From Pelargonium nanum (taxonomy: Eukaryota; Streptophyta; Magnoliopsida; Geraniales; Geraniaceae): DNA of 39,213 nucleotides. Below are positions 1-10,538 of the stretch, piece by piece (the first letter of the stretch is position 1; each line of letters begins with the position of its first letter). Below the pieces are notes generated by a model, which saw nothing but the letters and a program-made list of their open reading frames with translations, searched no databases and had not been told where the DNA came from. Location: the NCBI GenBank assembly GCA_036897485.1, contig JAYMTF010000342.1:1-39213 (forward strand). Direction: 5' to 3'. The position numbers and the translations under genes were made by a program.

Positions 1-104
1 TATAGAAAAAACAATAATATAACAACCTAAAAATAGAAACAAGACACTCATTTTGGGACAAAAATTTAGACAAACAAGACACTCATTTTGGGACGGAGGG
101 AGTA
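1..104. mobile_element. Right end of a Stowaway-like MITE (partial)
   Basis: The stretch ends in GGGACGGAGGGAG followed by TA (103-104). This is the terminal inverted repeat and TA target duplication typical of plant Tc1/mariner Stowaway MITEs. Just inside the end, a ~20-bp motif containing ACACTCATTTTGGGAC occurs twice, at about 40-60 and 74-95. The other end lies outside the window. Confidence 0.7.
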
Positions 105-239
105 TGATACATATGTTACATGTATCATATTTTTTAATTATGTTTATATAATTTTTATGTGTATGTACTTTTTTAGTCATTTCACAAAAATAATTTTATG
201 GAATTATTTTATATATTTGAGTAAAAAACTATTCTTTTT

Positions 240-325
240 ACTTTTGTTACCAAATACCCTTAGCTTTTAGAAGCTGCTTAGAAGCAACTTTTGGCTTCTG
301 AGTAGTGTTGCCAAACAAGCCCTTG
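240..325 (-). mobile_element. Edge of a TTTGG-type MITE (family copy 1)
   Basis: Read on the minus strand from about 322, the sequence starts AAGGGCTTGTTTGGCAACAC and continues into CAGAAGCCAAAAG. The same start, with few differences, opens an element at 39029 on the plus strand, so both belong to one family. No complete element or target duplication can be defined here. Confidence 0.45.
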
Positions 326-627
326 AGCCTTAGCTTTCCAGTCTCGTTGTTTGCGGACACTAGGTCAAGTTTTGGGACCTACACTGTCCCTGACGAAATT
401 GAATTCTTAGGAGCGTCCGCCGTCCCAGTGTAATGTTCAAATTACTTGGACATCATGAATGCCATTGTCTTAGCGACATGGTCAGGCGTCATGTTCGTAA
501 CATTGACGGCTCTCTCAAGCACACAAGCTTAGCTTGTCTTATAAGTTTGTATCATGTGTTTGCCGTCGCAAAGAAGACCTGGTTCTAAAATAACCTTTTA
601 GACGGCTGTAGATGATGCAATTGCAAA

Positions 628-850
628 CACTACAAAAAAACTAACAATTTGTGATGAAAACCTGCAAGGGGTTCTCCTCACAAATTGACTGTTGCGAGGG
701 ACTTTTACGAGGGATCAATTTCCCTTGCAAATATCGTCGTACCACATGTTTATAAGGAGCTGTTTGAGGTACTATCCCTCGTAAAATCCCCTATCAAATT
801 TGGGAGAAAATTTTGCGAGGGATCAGTTCTGCCGTAGCGAAAGTCTCTCA
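628..850 (+). mobile_element. CACTA-like transposon end (remnant)
   Basis: CACTACAAAAAAA at 628-640 matches the terminal motif of CACTA (En/Spm) elements. It is followed by subterminal short repeats of the type GCGAGGGA/ACGAGGGA in both orientations (about 665-835), as is usual for this superfamily. I see no matching right terminus nearby and no transposase, so this is a solitary or decayed end. Confidence 0.5.
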
Positions 851-1017
851 GAAATTTGCATAAAATTTGTATTAGTATGCATTGGTTTTGAGTGAATTTT
901 ATAACTGTTACCTCACGAATTAACATTCATATCAGAAAATTAACTTTATTTGGATTGTGAGTATCATTTTACAAACATGAGTATGTAACTTCACAATTGT
1001 TTCATGTTTGTATAAGG

Positions 1018-1260
1018 TAAAAGACTCAATTTGGGCCCCCGAATCATGTTGTTTTGACACAATTTGGTCTATAAATTTATTTTAACCAAAAATAAACCCG
1101 AAATTTCATGTTTCGCCCCAATTTGATCCTAAATTTTGTTTTGACTCGAAATAGTTCATTAACTTTCACAGACCCAAAATAGTTTTTGTCTTTAGAGCTA
1201 ATATCAAAATTCAGTGAATATTTTATTAAATTGGGGTGAAACAGGAAAATTCACCTTGTT
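1018..1260. repeat. Dispersed-repeat-like AT-rich segment
   Basis: The motif CAATTTGG/CAATTTGA recurs in a pattern (about 1026, 1060, 1119) together with AAAATAG-type motifs, and the end at 1232-1246 partly mirrors the start. This looks like a decayed non-autonomous transposon, but I cannot define its termini. Nothing coding is visible. Confidence 0.3.
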
Positions 1261-1434
1261 TGTACAAACATGAAGCATTTGTGAAGTTCGGTTAGGTGGG
1301 AGAAAGTCAAGCTTAGCACGGTACTGATTTAAGGTCTCAATCGCAAAACCATTGCAAAAAAGGCTTATATCGATTACGTCTCACGGTCTCAGTGCTGCAC
1401 ACTGCCTCGCCGTCACTCTCTTCCCTCTGCAAAT

Positions 1435-1674
1435 ATGAAGCGCCGTGTTCCTCCAAATTCCAATGGTTCACCTCCACCTGCCGATAATCTCCTCCGGCAA
1501 CCTCTGGTGGCGAACTCCGGCGACCATCCTCCTCCTCCGGTATCCTATAACCATCAACCTTTGTCGTCCGCCGACGACCGTCACTCACCTACCAGAACCT
1601 CCGATCATCCATCCCAATCTCCCTATGTTCGTGAATTGGATGATTTTTTCAGTCGTATTCAATCTCCGAAAGAG
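1435..1674 (+). pseudogene. Orphan first exon of an unidentified protein-coding gene
   Basis: The ATG at 1435 opens an 80-codon exon that stops at a good donor (GAG|GTATCT) in phase 0. It is GC-richer than its surroundings and follows a pyrimidine-rich leader. The peptide begins MKRRVPPNSNG. It has a low-complexity Pro/Ser/Asp-rich N-terminus and ends in a structured-looking segment, YVRELDDFFSRIQSPKE (residues 64-80). I do not recognise the family. I found no continuing exon in the ~960 bp before FRO copy A, so it is probably the truncated 5' end of a duplicated or captured gene. It could also be a live short gene whose later exons I failed to see. Confidence 0.4.
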
Positions 1675-2632
1675 GTATCTCACTTCGCAACTTCTAGCTT
1701 CTACATTTGATTTGATTTGATTAATTGGTGTATCGATCTAAAATTCCATTTGTTTTCGATCTTGGAAATCGTTGTGTCCTTTATCCAATATATAGATTAT
1801 TTGCTGATTTATGAATTAAGATTTTTAGTTGATATTGACCAATTTGATAATTGATTGTCAAGAAATGTTAGATTTTTTTTTTTGAATTTTGCAAATAGTT
1901 TCTGTAGATGTACAAATTATGTCTCACATTAAGATTGGAAGGACAGTGACAGGAGTGTGGTCATAGCACTGAACACTAGACTAAAGAGATCACATACATA
2001 AGCTCTGGTATCAATATCGTTAGGTTTTGATTTTTGATTTTTATATATTATAAGAACTTGTGGCTGATTGGTTTGGGGCAAAAACTTAGTTGTAGTGGCA
2101 CGATGTTTTGTGATTAAAAGTTTAGCCACCTCTGGTAGAACTGTGAGTCTGCGATCCTCTCATTGCTTTTGTAAATGGTCTTTTAGACAGCTAACTAAGA
2201 ATGGGAAAGACTCGGAAAGGGGCGTCAACTTGTGTGGTTATGCATAGAATAAATGCAGCTGCACTTCTTTCCCTTCTTTTCTTTTGAAATGATTGAGTGA
2301 AGCAACTCAGAGGAAATGGATTATCCAGAGTGGTTTGGTTAATTAACTTACATAAAATATAAACATAGTGATATTCCTAATCTTTCACGCATGGAAAAGT
2401 AGGCGCATTTGTGAGAATAGATACAATAGAAGAAGCTAGTTGATTATGAACCGTGCTTAGCTTTCCATATGTATTAGGATTGGGGTTCATATTATACACT
2501 AATGCCTTCTGTCTATCTGTTTCTTTCACTCTCACATCAGTTCCGTTTAGCTTCTCTACTATGTCTCTTTAAGAAACTGAGCTCTCATGTCTCTCCTAGT
2601 CCTAATAGGCAGAGAAAAAGTTGGATGCAGAG
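1675..2632. other. Non-coding stretch and presumed promoter/leader of FRO copy A
   Basis: No supportable exon was found. A CT-rich segment (about 2505-2570) directly upstream of the FRO start is typical of a plant 5' leader. There is a weak TATA-like stretch near 2488-2496 (CATATTATACAC) but no strong TATA box. A TTG-initiated extension of the first FRO exon from 2621 is not a plausible eukaryotic start. Confidence 0.4.
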
Positions 2633-5600
2633 ATGGCGAGAAGATCCACTGCTGCCATTCATGGTCTTGATAATCGAGGAATGAAGGTGGCTCGGGCAGT
2701 AATAAGGCTTCTAATAACATTAATGATTTTGGGGTATCTAATGATTTGGATCATTATGCCCACCAACACCTACAAGCAAATTTGGCGTCCTAAAGTGCGA
2801 GCAATGGTTAACAATTCAACGTATTTTGGAAAACAAGGTATGTTTTGGATAATTTTAGTTTTTACTCTTGATCATGGAACAACTAATTGGAACAGTTTTG
2901 GCATTTTCCATTATTGCAACTTCATGTGTATTATTCTCTGTATAGGTGCAAACATTTTGCTTTACATGTTTCCGGTTCTCTTGGTTGCTGTACTTAGCTG
3001 CATGTATCTCCATCTTGGAAAGAAGTTGAATGATTATGACAAAGTAGACAGGTAATTGATCTTTTTTGTTTTGGTCATTAATTATTCTTGTGTTGCATTC
3101 AAGAACTTGATTTTGCACTGCGGCAACAGCAAAAAACATGATCGATTAGCTTCATGGAAAATTCCGGTGATCGTGAAGAGTCCATTAGGAATTGTTTCTG
3201 GAGTAGAGCTTAGTATCCTGATCATGTTCATTGCATTCCTGGTTTGGTCATTATGGACTTACCTTCACAACAGCTTTGCTACCATCACTCCACAGTCTGC
3301 TGCAAAGGACGGTGAGCAAGTGTAAGAACTCCTCCTTTCACAAATCATTTATACTTGTTATCAACGACCAGTATTCTTAGCAGCGTTGTTTCAGATAGCA
3401 AAGATATTGTATGCTCAATTTAGTAGTAATTCTTGTGGTGAGTTTGGGCAGGTGGCAGAGTAAGCTAGATAGTACAGCTCTAAAGCTAGCGCTTGTTGGG
3501 AACATATGCTTGGCATTTCTCTTCTTTCCGGTGGCACGTGGTTCATCGGTGTTGCCATTGTTTGGGTTGACCTCAGAGGCTAGCATCAAGTACCACATAT
3601 GGCTCGGAAATATTGTCATGACCTTGTTATCTGCTCATGGCCTCTGCTACATCATATATTGGGCATCTACCAATCAAATTTCCGAGGTGATTAATAATTT
3701 CAATACTCTTTTTTCTCACTTGTATCACCACCAATATTTACATATTGTTAGATATTATTGAGCTTATAAAACAGTAGCATGGCATATCATGATATCTTTT
3801 TGTTAAAGAGTTATGTTTCTATCTTAAATACTAGTTGAGTTTTTGCAAGCAAAGATGGCATATTCTCGTGTGGTCCAGCTTCTAACCTCTTATTACTGTT
3901 TCAAAATTCAATTCTGTTATATCAAATTGTGTTACATCTTCGGTTCAGTTTAATAATAAAAAACCACATTTTCTTCTAGCATAATCAAATTTCAATATAC
4001 TTTGAAACTGTCAGGTTGTAATTTTTTTGTTTTTCTAAGGAAATGAACATGTTGGACGTGAACTCATAAAATACATATACCTTAGTGCATTGAGCATGAA
4101 GACATATTTCATAGTGTATAATTGTTTTGATGCTATAAAGGTCAACCTATTTCCATTCATTTGTTACAGATTCATTATTTAATATGGTGGTTGAAATCTG
4201 TATTTTTATGGTATTTCTTTTGTGGGTACAGTCGTACAGATATGCAGTTACTTGCCTTTTTTTCCTTTTCTTTTTACAATATTCATTAGTTGATATTTAG
4301 AATGGGAAGATATCAACTGAATCTTGAGTGGAAGTCAATTATTCTCTACTACGAGTGGAAATATCCCATGTGAACCATCGAGGGCAGAATCAACGGTTAT
4401 CAGTTATCACAGGCCATGATCACTAGTCATGAGGGTCTGTTAAGAGATAGGAACCCACAAACTGAATTCTATCGAATTCCTTTTTGAATATGAACTGTTT
4501 GTATTAACATCATTACTGGTGTGGAAATTAATGTTCTTTTGAAATTCCTACTCATAAGAAGACAAGATGTGCCAAAATTGAACAATGGATTTGACTTATG
4601 AGTTCTGAGCATGGGAATATTTTCTGGTGAAACAACACTTCGGTGGAGTATCTGATCTGTGCAAAGAGTAGGGCTTGTTTTACATTCCACTAAGGTATAG
4701 ATGGGGGGCTCACTGAACTACTGAAGTGCCACAACTTTTGGAAGTAAACTTGGCTTGACTTTTTTATGAGGCCCACATAGATACTTTTCAGTTCCATAAT
4801 TACAGTTTTCTTTGCCTTCTCACAAATCTTATGGATAATTTTGCTAGTGATTGGATTTGCATTTGTACCTTTGTTGTATCTGCTTCAAAGGATATTACTG
4901 GAAAACTAACTATAATTGATAAATCAAAATTAGGGAAGTGGATAGTTAGGTAGCATTTGGATTATTTTGAAGGGCATGGGAATGAGAATGTCATTACACT
5001 TTTTTGTATCTGCTTCTTATATGCAACGTTGCCCCGCGCGTTACGGGTATATAATTACTTAAGTAATGGGAATGGGCGTGGGAGCGATAATTGGTTGACT
5101 TGGTTAGTAAGTTCTGAATGAAGAATAGATAATTACTATTCCTTTCAGAATAATCTAAAATTCCAAATGCTACCTTAATATGAGAGAGGGCCTTGGTCAT
5201 CTTTTACTGTGCTTAGGAGCCAGGAAAGAAGTTACAAAACAAAAGTTTGTAGCTATGACTGATAGGAACACCCAAAGTCACAATTATTGATTTTGTTTTC
5301 TTCAACATAAGATTGGGTTGATATATGTTATATTGTTATGTTACACTGTTGCATTGGATCTATTGCTGCGTTGTTTGAGTTGTGGAATTGGGCTGGTTTT
5401 CCTTTGTTTAGATCGACTCGTGCATAATTTGTTATCCTCCAGTTCATCGTTGAATTTATTAATCCATATTTATGACTATATAATTAAATATATTGTTCTT
5501 TTAGAAATACATAGTGAAAGTAACTTTATCTGATGATTACACGCAGACGGGAAAAAAAGAAAGGGATAAATTCTTTGTTCTAGGAAGAACAGTCTAAAAT

Positions 5601-7481
5601 CAATTTGCACTGATTATTGATGACATGCAATTACTATAATCTACTTCACTTTTGCAGATGCTAAAATGGAAAAGAACTGGGATATCAAATGTGGCTGGGG
5701 AGCTGGCTCTGCTCTCTGGATTGATCATGTGGGTGACAACAATTCCACGCATTCGCCGAAAGAACTTTGAGCTCTTCTTTTACACTCATCACCTTTACAT
5801 TCTCTTCGTTATCTTCTTCATACTTCATGTTGGCATCTCTTACTCCTTGATCATGCTTCCTGGTTTCTACCTGTTTATGGTTGACCGTTACTTAAGACTC
5901 CTACAATCGAGACACAATATTCGTCTAATCTCTGCCCGCATTCTGCCATGTGAAACTGTGGAACTCAACTTCTCTAAAGCCCCAGGTGAAGCAGCTTTAC
6001 ATTTGTATAGCCTAGTTAATTTGGATTAACAGTACTCACCCTAGTTTTTGTGACAAATGATTTAATTTTAAACATGATAAGTCAAGTTATTGCTCGGTAA
6101 TAATTTGGCTGACTTCAACCTTTACCGATTAGATGGTATTTTGGGTTGTCCTTAATTTAGTTTTTCTACTTTGATGTTACCTGCAGGTTTGAGGTATAAT
6201 CCAACAAGCATCTTGTTTCTAAATGTGCCCAGCATTTCCAAGTTGCAATGGCATCCTTATACTATTACTTCTAATAGTAATTTGGAGCCAGATAACCTCA
6301 GTGTAGTCATCAAAACAGAAGGAAGTTGGTCTAATAAGCTTTATCAGATGCTTTCATCTTCTTCAGTTGATCGTCTTGAGGTCTCCATAGAAGGACCATA
6401 TGGACCTGTCTCAACTAATTTTCTAAGGTAATTTCACCATAGAATGCAGTCTAATTCCTGTGAAATCATTTCCACATCATATGTTTATGCATATCTTCCC
6501 GTTTTATTATTTAGATCACAGTGTATTCTTTGCAGGCACAATACCCTTGTAATGGTGAGTGGAGGCAGTGGCATTACTCCTTTCATCTCCATAATTCGAG
6601 AGCTAATATTCATGAGCACAATATTCAAAAGCAAAATTCCAAAACTTCTTCTAATTTGTGCATTCAAGAACTCTTCAGAACTCGCCATTCTAGACCTCCT
6701 CCTACCAATTTCTGCAGCCCCATCTGAGATTTCCTGCCTAGAGTTACAAATTGAGGCTTATGTGACAAGAGAGAAAGAGCCGTCAAACAGGAAATTCCCG
6801 AGAACAGTATGGTTCAAACCTTGTGCTAAGGATGTGCCTGCATCTGCTGTACTTGGACCAAATAGTTGGTTATGGCTAGGTGCTATCATATCATCCTCTT
6901 TTCTTATCTTCCTGATCTTGGTTGGAACCATTACGCACTTCTACATCTATCCTATTGATCAGAACACTAATAAGATCTTCCCCTCGTCTTTAAGATCTGT
7001 TCTGAGCATACTTATATTGTGCATCAGCATAGCAATAACAGCGAGTGCAGCTGTTTTTATGAACAAGAGACAAAATGCCATGGAATCGGGAAAGGTTCAG
7101 AATATGGATGACGCCTTGCCGGGCTCATGGTTAGGTGTTGCTGACAGAGAATTAGAAAGCCTCCCGCAGCAGTCTCTTGTTCAAGCTACGAATGTGCATT
7201 ACGGTGGGAGACCTGACCTCAAGAGTAAGTCTATCCAATTTTCATTGAATCACTAATTTGTTTGGGCATTTGTTTTCCTTACCACAACTTTTGTGTTGAA
7301 AATAATAATAATAATAATAATAGTAATAACTAATAATGCAGGAATATTACTTGAGTGCAAAGGAGGAAGTGTTGGGGTTTTAGTGTGTGGTCCAAGGAAG
7401 ATGAGACATGATGTTGCAACCATTTGCTCTTCAGGGTTGGCAGATAACCTGCATTTTGAATCAATCAGCTTCAGTTGGTGA
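2633..7481 (+). CDS. FRO: Ferric reductase oxidase, FRO2-type, tandem copy A (8 exons, 711 aa)
   Basis: Predicted plasma-membrane ferric-chelate reductase. It passes electrons from cytosolic NAD(P)H through FAD and two haems to extracellular Fe(III) chelates (strategy-I iron uptake). Exons: 2633-2837, 2946-3051, 3130-3321, 3452-3686, 5658-5985, 6187-6427, 6536-7224, 7342-7481; all junctions are GT-AG and the frame closes at TGA. Visible motifs: an N-terminal membrane segment (about 22-42); haem pairs H216/H230 (H-x13-H) and H290/H303 (H-x12-H); FAD motif HPYT at 378; EGPYG at about 424; NAD(P)H motif GGSGITPF at about 445; two C-terminal membrane segments; and the family-typical end FESISFSW. 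The histidine in LGH of copy B (H226) and of recalled Arabidopsis FRO2 is Asn here (N221). Intron 4 is 1,971 bp and carries a MITE. Start chosen at ATG 2633 (MARRS). The acceptor at 3130 is the only one that avoids a stop. The exact FRO subgroup is inferred from resemblance to Arabidopsis FRO2. Confidence 0.95.
3687..5657 (+). other. Enlarged intron 4 of FRO copy A
   Basis: This 1,971-bp intron corresponds to a 93-bp intron at the same codon position in copy B. It contains the MITE at 4949-5174 and otherwise AT-rich, non-coding sequence. No alternative exon was recognised. Confidence 0.85.
4949..5174. mobile_element. MITE with TTA duplication (PIF/Harbinger Tourist-like)
   Basis: A 226-bp element begins GGTAGCATTTGGATTATT and ends with the inverted counterpart AATAATCTAAAATTCC...AAATGCTACC. 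It is flanked by TTA on both sides (4946-4948 and 5175-5177). TTA duplications and this TIR style fit Tourist-like MITEs. Its interior is short and non-coding. It sits in FRO copy A intron 4. Confidence 0.8.
7302..7338 (+). repeat. AAT microsatellite next to a splice acceptor
   Basis: About eight AAT units followed by degenerate units run up to the acceptor of FRO copy A exon 8 (AG at 7340-7341). The usual pyrimidine tract is absent here. A CTAAT branch-point-like motif lies just upstream of the acceptor. Confidence 0.9.
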
Positions 7482-8627
7482 CTTGTTCTTATCTCTACTC
7501 TACTCTGCTTTTCCCTTTTTAGTTTAAAATTCACGTGTAACATTTTGTGCTTCATGTTCAACACAGAGTTAAGCAACCTTAGATTAGGAAACAAAAAAAG
7601 AAAAGATTAGGAAACAAAACCTTCTTTTATATTAATCTTGTAAACTCAGACAAAACCCAAAGAAACGTGAAAGACTGGGCTAGTGTATGCTAGTTGATAA
7701 GTAAAGAGATGATTTTTGAGACTCCATCAATATAAAATGATTATGCAAATTATGCTGGGGAACATTTTGTTTTAAGAGTCTTCAAATGTTGGTTTACTTT
7801 TTTTTTGCTGATGTTATTATCAATGAGCAACAGTTATGATAACTGTAGAGAAAGACACTTGAAGTCATCCGTGTAGTGCTCATTTGTCATAGTATTGTAT
7901 CCTCCTTCAACCACTTGGATGGACATTCTCATTTCTCTGTTTCTGTGATTTGAGATGTAGGTGTATATATCTGTAAAAAGATCAACATCAAACATGTGAT
8001 GTATATCATTTATGGTTGAAAAATGAACACCACTACACGGCTAGTTTGTCTACATGCAAAAGATTCTAAAGGAAAGCTTCATGGATTTGAAAAAGATGTG
8101 CAAGTGTAGTTTAGTCATTCAATTGCTTGGTGATGATCGTGTGCATTAGTGCATATAAAACTTGGGGTACAACTACTAGTACTATTCTCAATTTGTGGGG
8201 GAAGAAAAAGGTGCTTACAAAAATTTAGAAGTTAGTGCTGTATATTTACCCTTTCGTCCGTATGCACATCGAACTTAAGAGATATTAATTAATTTATTAT
8301 ATGAATATTATTGATAATTAATGTAAAACTAACTTTTTAAAAATAAATACGGGACACTTATTTGCAGAAAAAAATTCAACTTAAACAAGATACTTATTTG
8401 AGATTTAACTACTACCGATGTTTTATAATAAGTGTCATTCTAGAAAAATACTTACAAAAATAAAAGAAAAACTATGTAAAATGACGTATTTAACCTTACA
8501 TCGTTCTTTCAAAAAAATAAACCTCACATATCGTTGTTTGTGCACTCATTAATTATTGTTAGTTTTAGTGATAAATATTAAAGTTGAGAGTATAATTAAA
8601 AAGTTAATCATCTTTTTATCTTCCATT

Positions 8628-8885
8628 AGAGCATCTCCAGTTGGAGATGGTAAGAGATGCTCTAAGAGCCTTTTTGAAGAGGTGCAAAGCAATGGAGTAT
8701 GAGGTGAGAAGAAGATATGATAAAGAGAAAATATTTAGCTTAATACTCAATGTTAAGCTTCACTATTCACGTAATTTTTGCTATTAACATTTATTATAGT
8801 GAGTATTAAGCACCAAATGATGAGGTAACACATTATCTTTCTTTCTTAGCATCTAAAAAAAATTTAAGCATCGAAGATACTCTCA
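8628..8885. mobile_element. Degenerate MITE with GAGCATCTCC terminus
   Basis: The left end reads AGAGCATCTCCAGTTGGAGATG and is itself partly palindromic, with AGAGATGCTCT at about 8651-8661. The right end (GCATCGAAGATACTCTCA) is a diverged inverted copy. GAGCATCTCC termini are common in PIF/Harbinger-type MITEs. The flanking duplication is not clear. Confidence 0.5.
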
Positions 8886-9640
8886 GAAAATTTTGTTCCT
8901 ACAAAGTCATTGAAACGTGTATGAATGATATTTAGTGAAATTTGTTCTCTCGTAATTTTTGGCTCTCACTTCAGTTCTTCTACTTTGGTTTAATTTTTTT
9001 CTAAATTTAGTGGAGTCAGTTATATTTATTATACTATGAAAATTTGTCCGTATTTGTAATTGTCACATGTTATCATTTCAATGTAAATGGTCATAGTCAT
9101 GGGTAAAAGAGCACAAAAGTGTAGCAATAGCAAGTGCTAGCCGCCAATGCTGCGAGTGCGAGTGCATATGGACCTAAAACACTGACACTTGTGATGCACT
9201 TCCACTTTTACACACAAACAATCCTCAGTCGGGTTGTTATTGCAACAATATGGATGGCTTCAAATTCAGTGTTACGCACGCATCACATCGTGACAACAAA
9301 TTGAAATATATATGTCTATTAATATTGTCAATTATTTATCTAAGGGAGTTTGGAACCCCTATCTCCAGTTGAGTTGGCACACAGTGGCACACATAGAGCA
9401 CATAACACCACGTAAAAATGTCTCTACTACACGATCTCGACACACGCTCATAACCTTATTTGCAAACAAATCATCCTATTTAATTGATAATTAATCAATT
9501 GTATGCATTGAGATGAGATGTAATATTAGAAACAATTTAATGTCAACAGCTCACATGTATGCATGATCCTTGCTACTATTCTGCAAAACAGTTGACTACT
9601 CCCATTTTATGTCAACTCCTCTACAAATGGCACACGTTAT

Positions 9641-9646
9641 CACGTG
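9641..9646. promoter_or_regulatory. G-box (CACGTG) about 0.9 kb upstream of FRO copy B
   Basis: A perfect CACGTG core (context TATCACGTGCCC). Iron-deficiency bHLH regulators such as the FIT/bHLH Ib partners bind E-box/G-box DNA, so it is a candidate site. A single hexamer is weak evidence. Confidence 0.35.
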
Positions 9647-10396
9647 CCCTAAACCAAAGAAATGCTAAACAAATATCCTATTATTTTATATAATACTTGT
9701 TAATACAAAGATTTAGTTAACAAATTAATAATACTACTTCCTTCAACTAGTGGTTGCAATTTCGGGAACGAATCGGCTTCAGATTGGATTGGGGTTCCGA
9801 AAGTCGTGAGTTGACCCAATGAAAATATCCAAATGCATATTTCGGACCCTTCGTGCTACATATTTACAAGAAAGCTACTAATGTAAGATATATAAATACA
9901 CTTTTGTTCATTTATATCAATAAATAGATTATGTGATATTTTTCACATATGGTGCCAAAAAATTAACATTTAGCATTTTCTATTTTTTATAGCCAAATAT
10001 TATTGAGCTCCAAAATAAACTCCCAAACTCATACATGGTATTGTTCCAGAAGAAATAAAAAATGGCGAGTATTGGCATGATGGATGATGTTATTACATCC
10101 TCTCATCTAGAGGCGACAAAATGTCGGATCGGGTTGAGTTTCACATTGTATACATAGAATACATTGATTTTGTAAGTACAACCGACCTGATTATTTTCAA
10201 CTCTGTCGAATACTCATCGAATTCGGGTTCAAATTGTCAGTTTTACTCTCATCACGTATATTTTCATTAAAAAAATTAATTATGTTTTTACTTTTACCTC
10301 TTACACAGATTTGGAATCATAAGTTGAAGTAGACATTAGATTGTAGAAATGGAGAAGTGATGTGATGATAAGTAGATTCTGTATATAGTGGGACAT

Positions 10397-10408
10397 GAAG
10401 CATGCTTC
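10397..10408. promoter_or_regulatory. IDE1-like palindrome in the FRO copy B promoter
   Basis: GAAGCATGCTTC is a perfect 12-bp palindrome 63 bp upstream of the TATA box and 131 bp before the ATG. It contains AAGCATGCTTC, which also lies at the heart of the barley IDE1 iron-deficiency element as I recall it, including the CATGC core bound by IDEF1-type factors. Function is inferred from similarity and position. Confidence 0.5.
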
Positions 10409-10470
10409 CAATATGCATTACGTACCACATTGCCTTACCCTTATTATTAAACCATAAACTCATTCCTTCC

Positions 10471-10478
10471 TATAAATA
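10471..10478 (+). promoter_or_regulatory. TATA box of FRO copy B
   Basis: TATAAATA lies 61 bp upstream of the ATG at 10539 and is followed by a CT-rich stretch (about 10490-10530). The expected transcription start is near 10500-10510, giving a leader of only about 30-40 nt. Confidence 0.75.
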
Positions 10479-10538
10479 CCTATCCTACCTTCTCTATCCT
10501 CTCACTCTCACTACAATTCTCATTTCCAATATAACAAA

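Larger units (their letters stand above)
7482..10396. other. Intergenic region between the FRO copies
   Basis: No gene was found. It holds the 3' UTR of copy A, a weak Stowaway-like degenerate stretch (about 8250-8460), a degenerate MITE (8628-8885), a CACGTG motif (9641-9646), and a segment rich in TCGGGTT-type motifs (about 10107-10240) that resembles a dispersed repeat family also seen at 29836. The rest is AT-rich with no recognisable structure. Confidence 0.6.

Noticed and set aside
1337..1588. Minus-strand ORF of 83 codons over the orphan exon
   Set aside because: It is a shadow of the GC-rich plus-strand exon, with no splice or family support.
2621..2632. In-frame TTG upstream of the first FRO copy A ATG as a longer start
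   Set aside because: Plants do not normally start translation at TTG, and ATG 2633 gives a family-like N-terminus.
7253..7594. Minus-strand ORF over the FRO copy A 3' end
   Set aside because: Antisense shadow of exon 8 and the AAT microsatellite (poly-Ile run).
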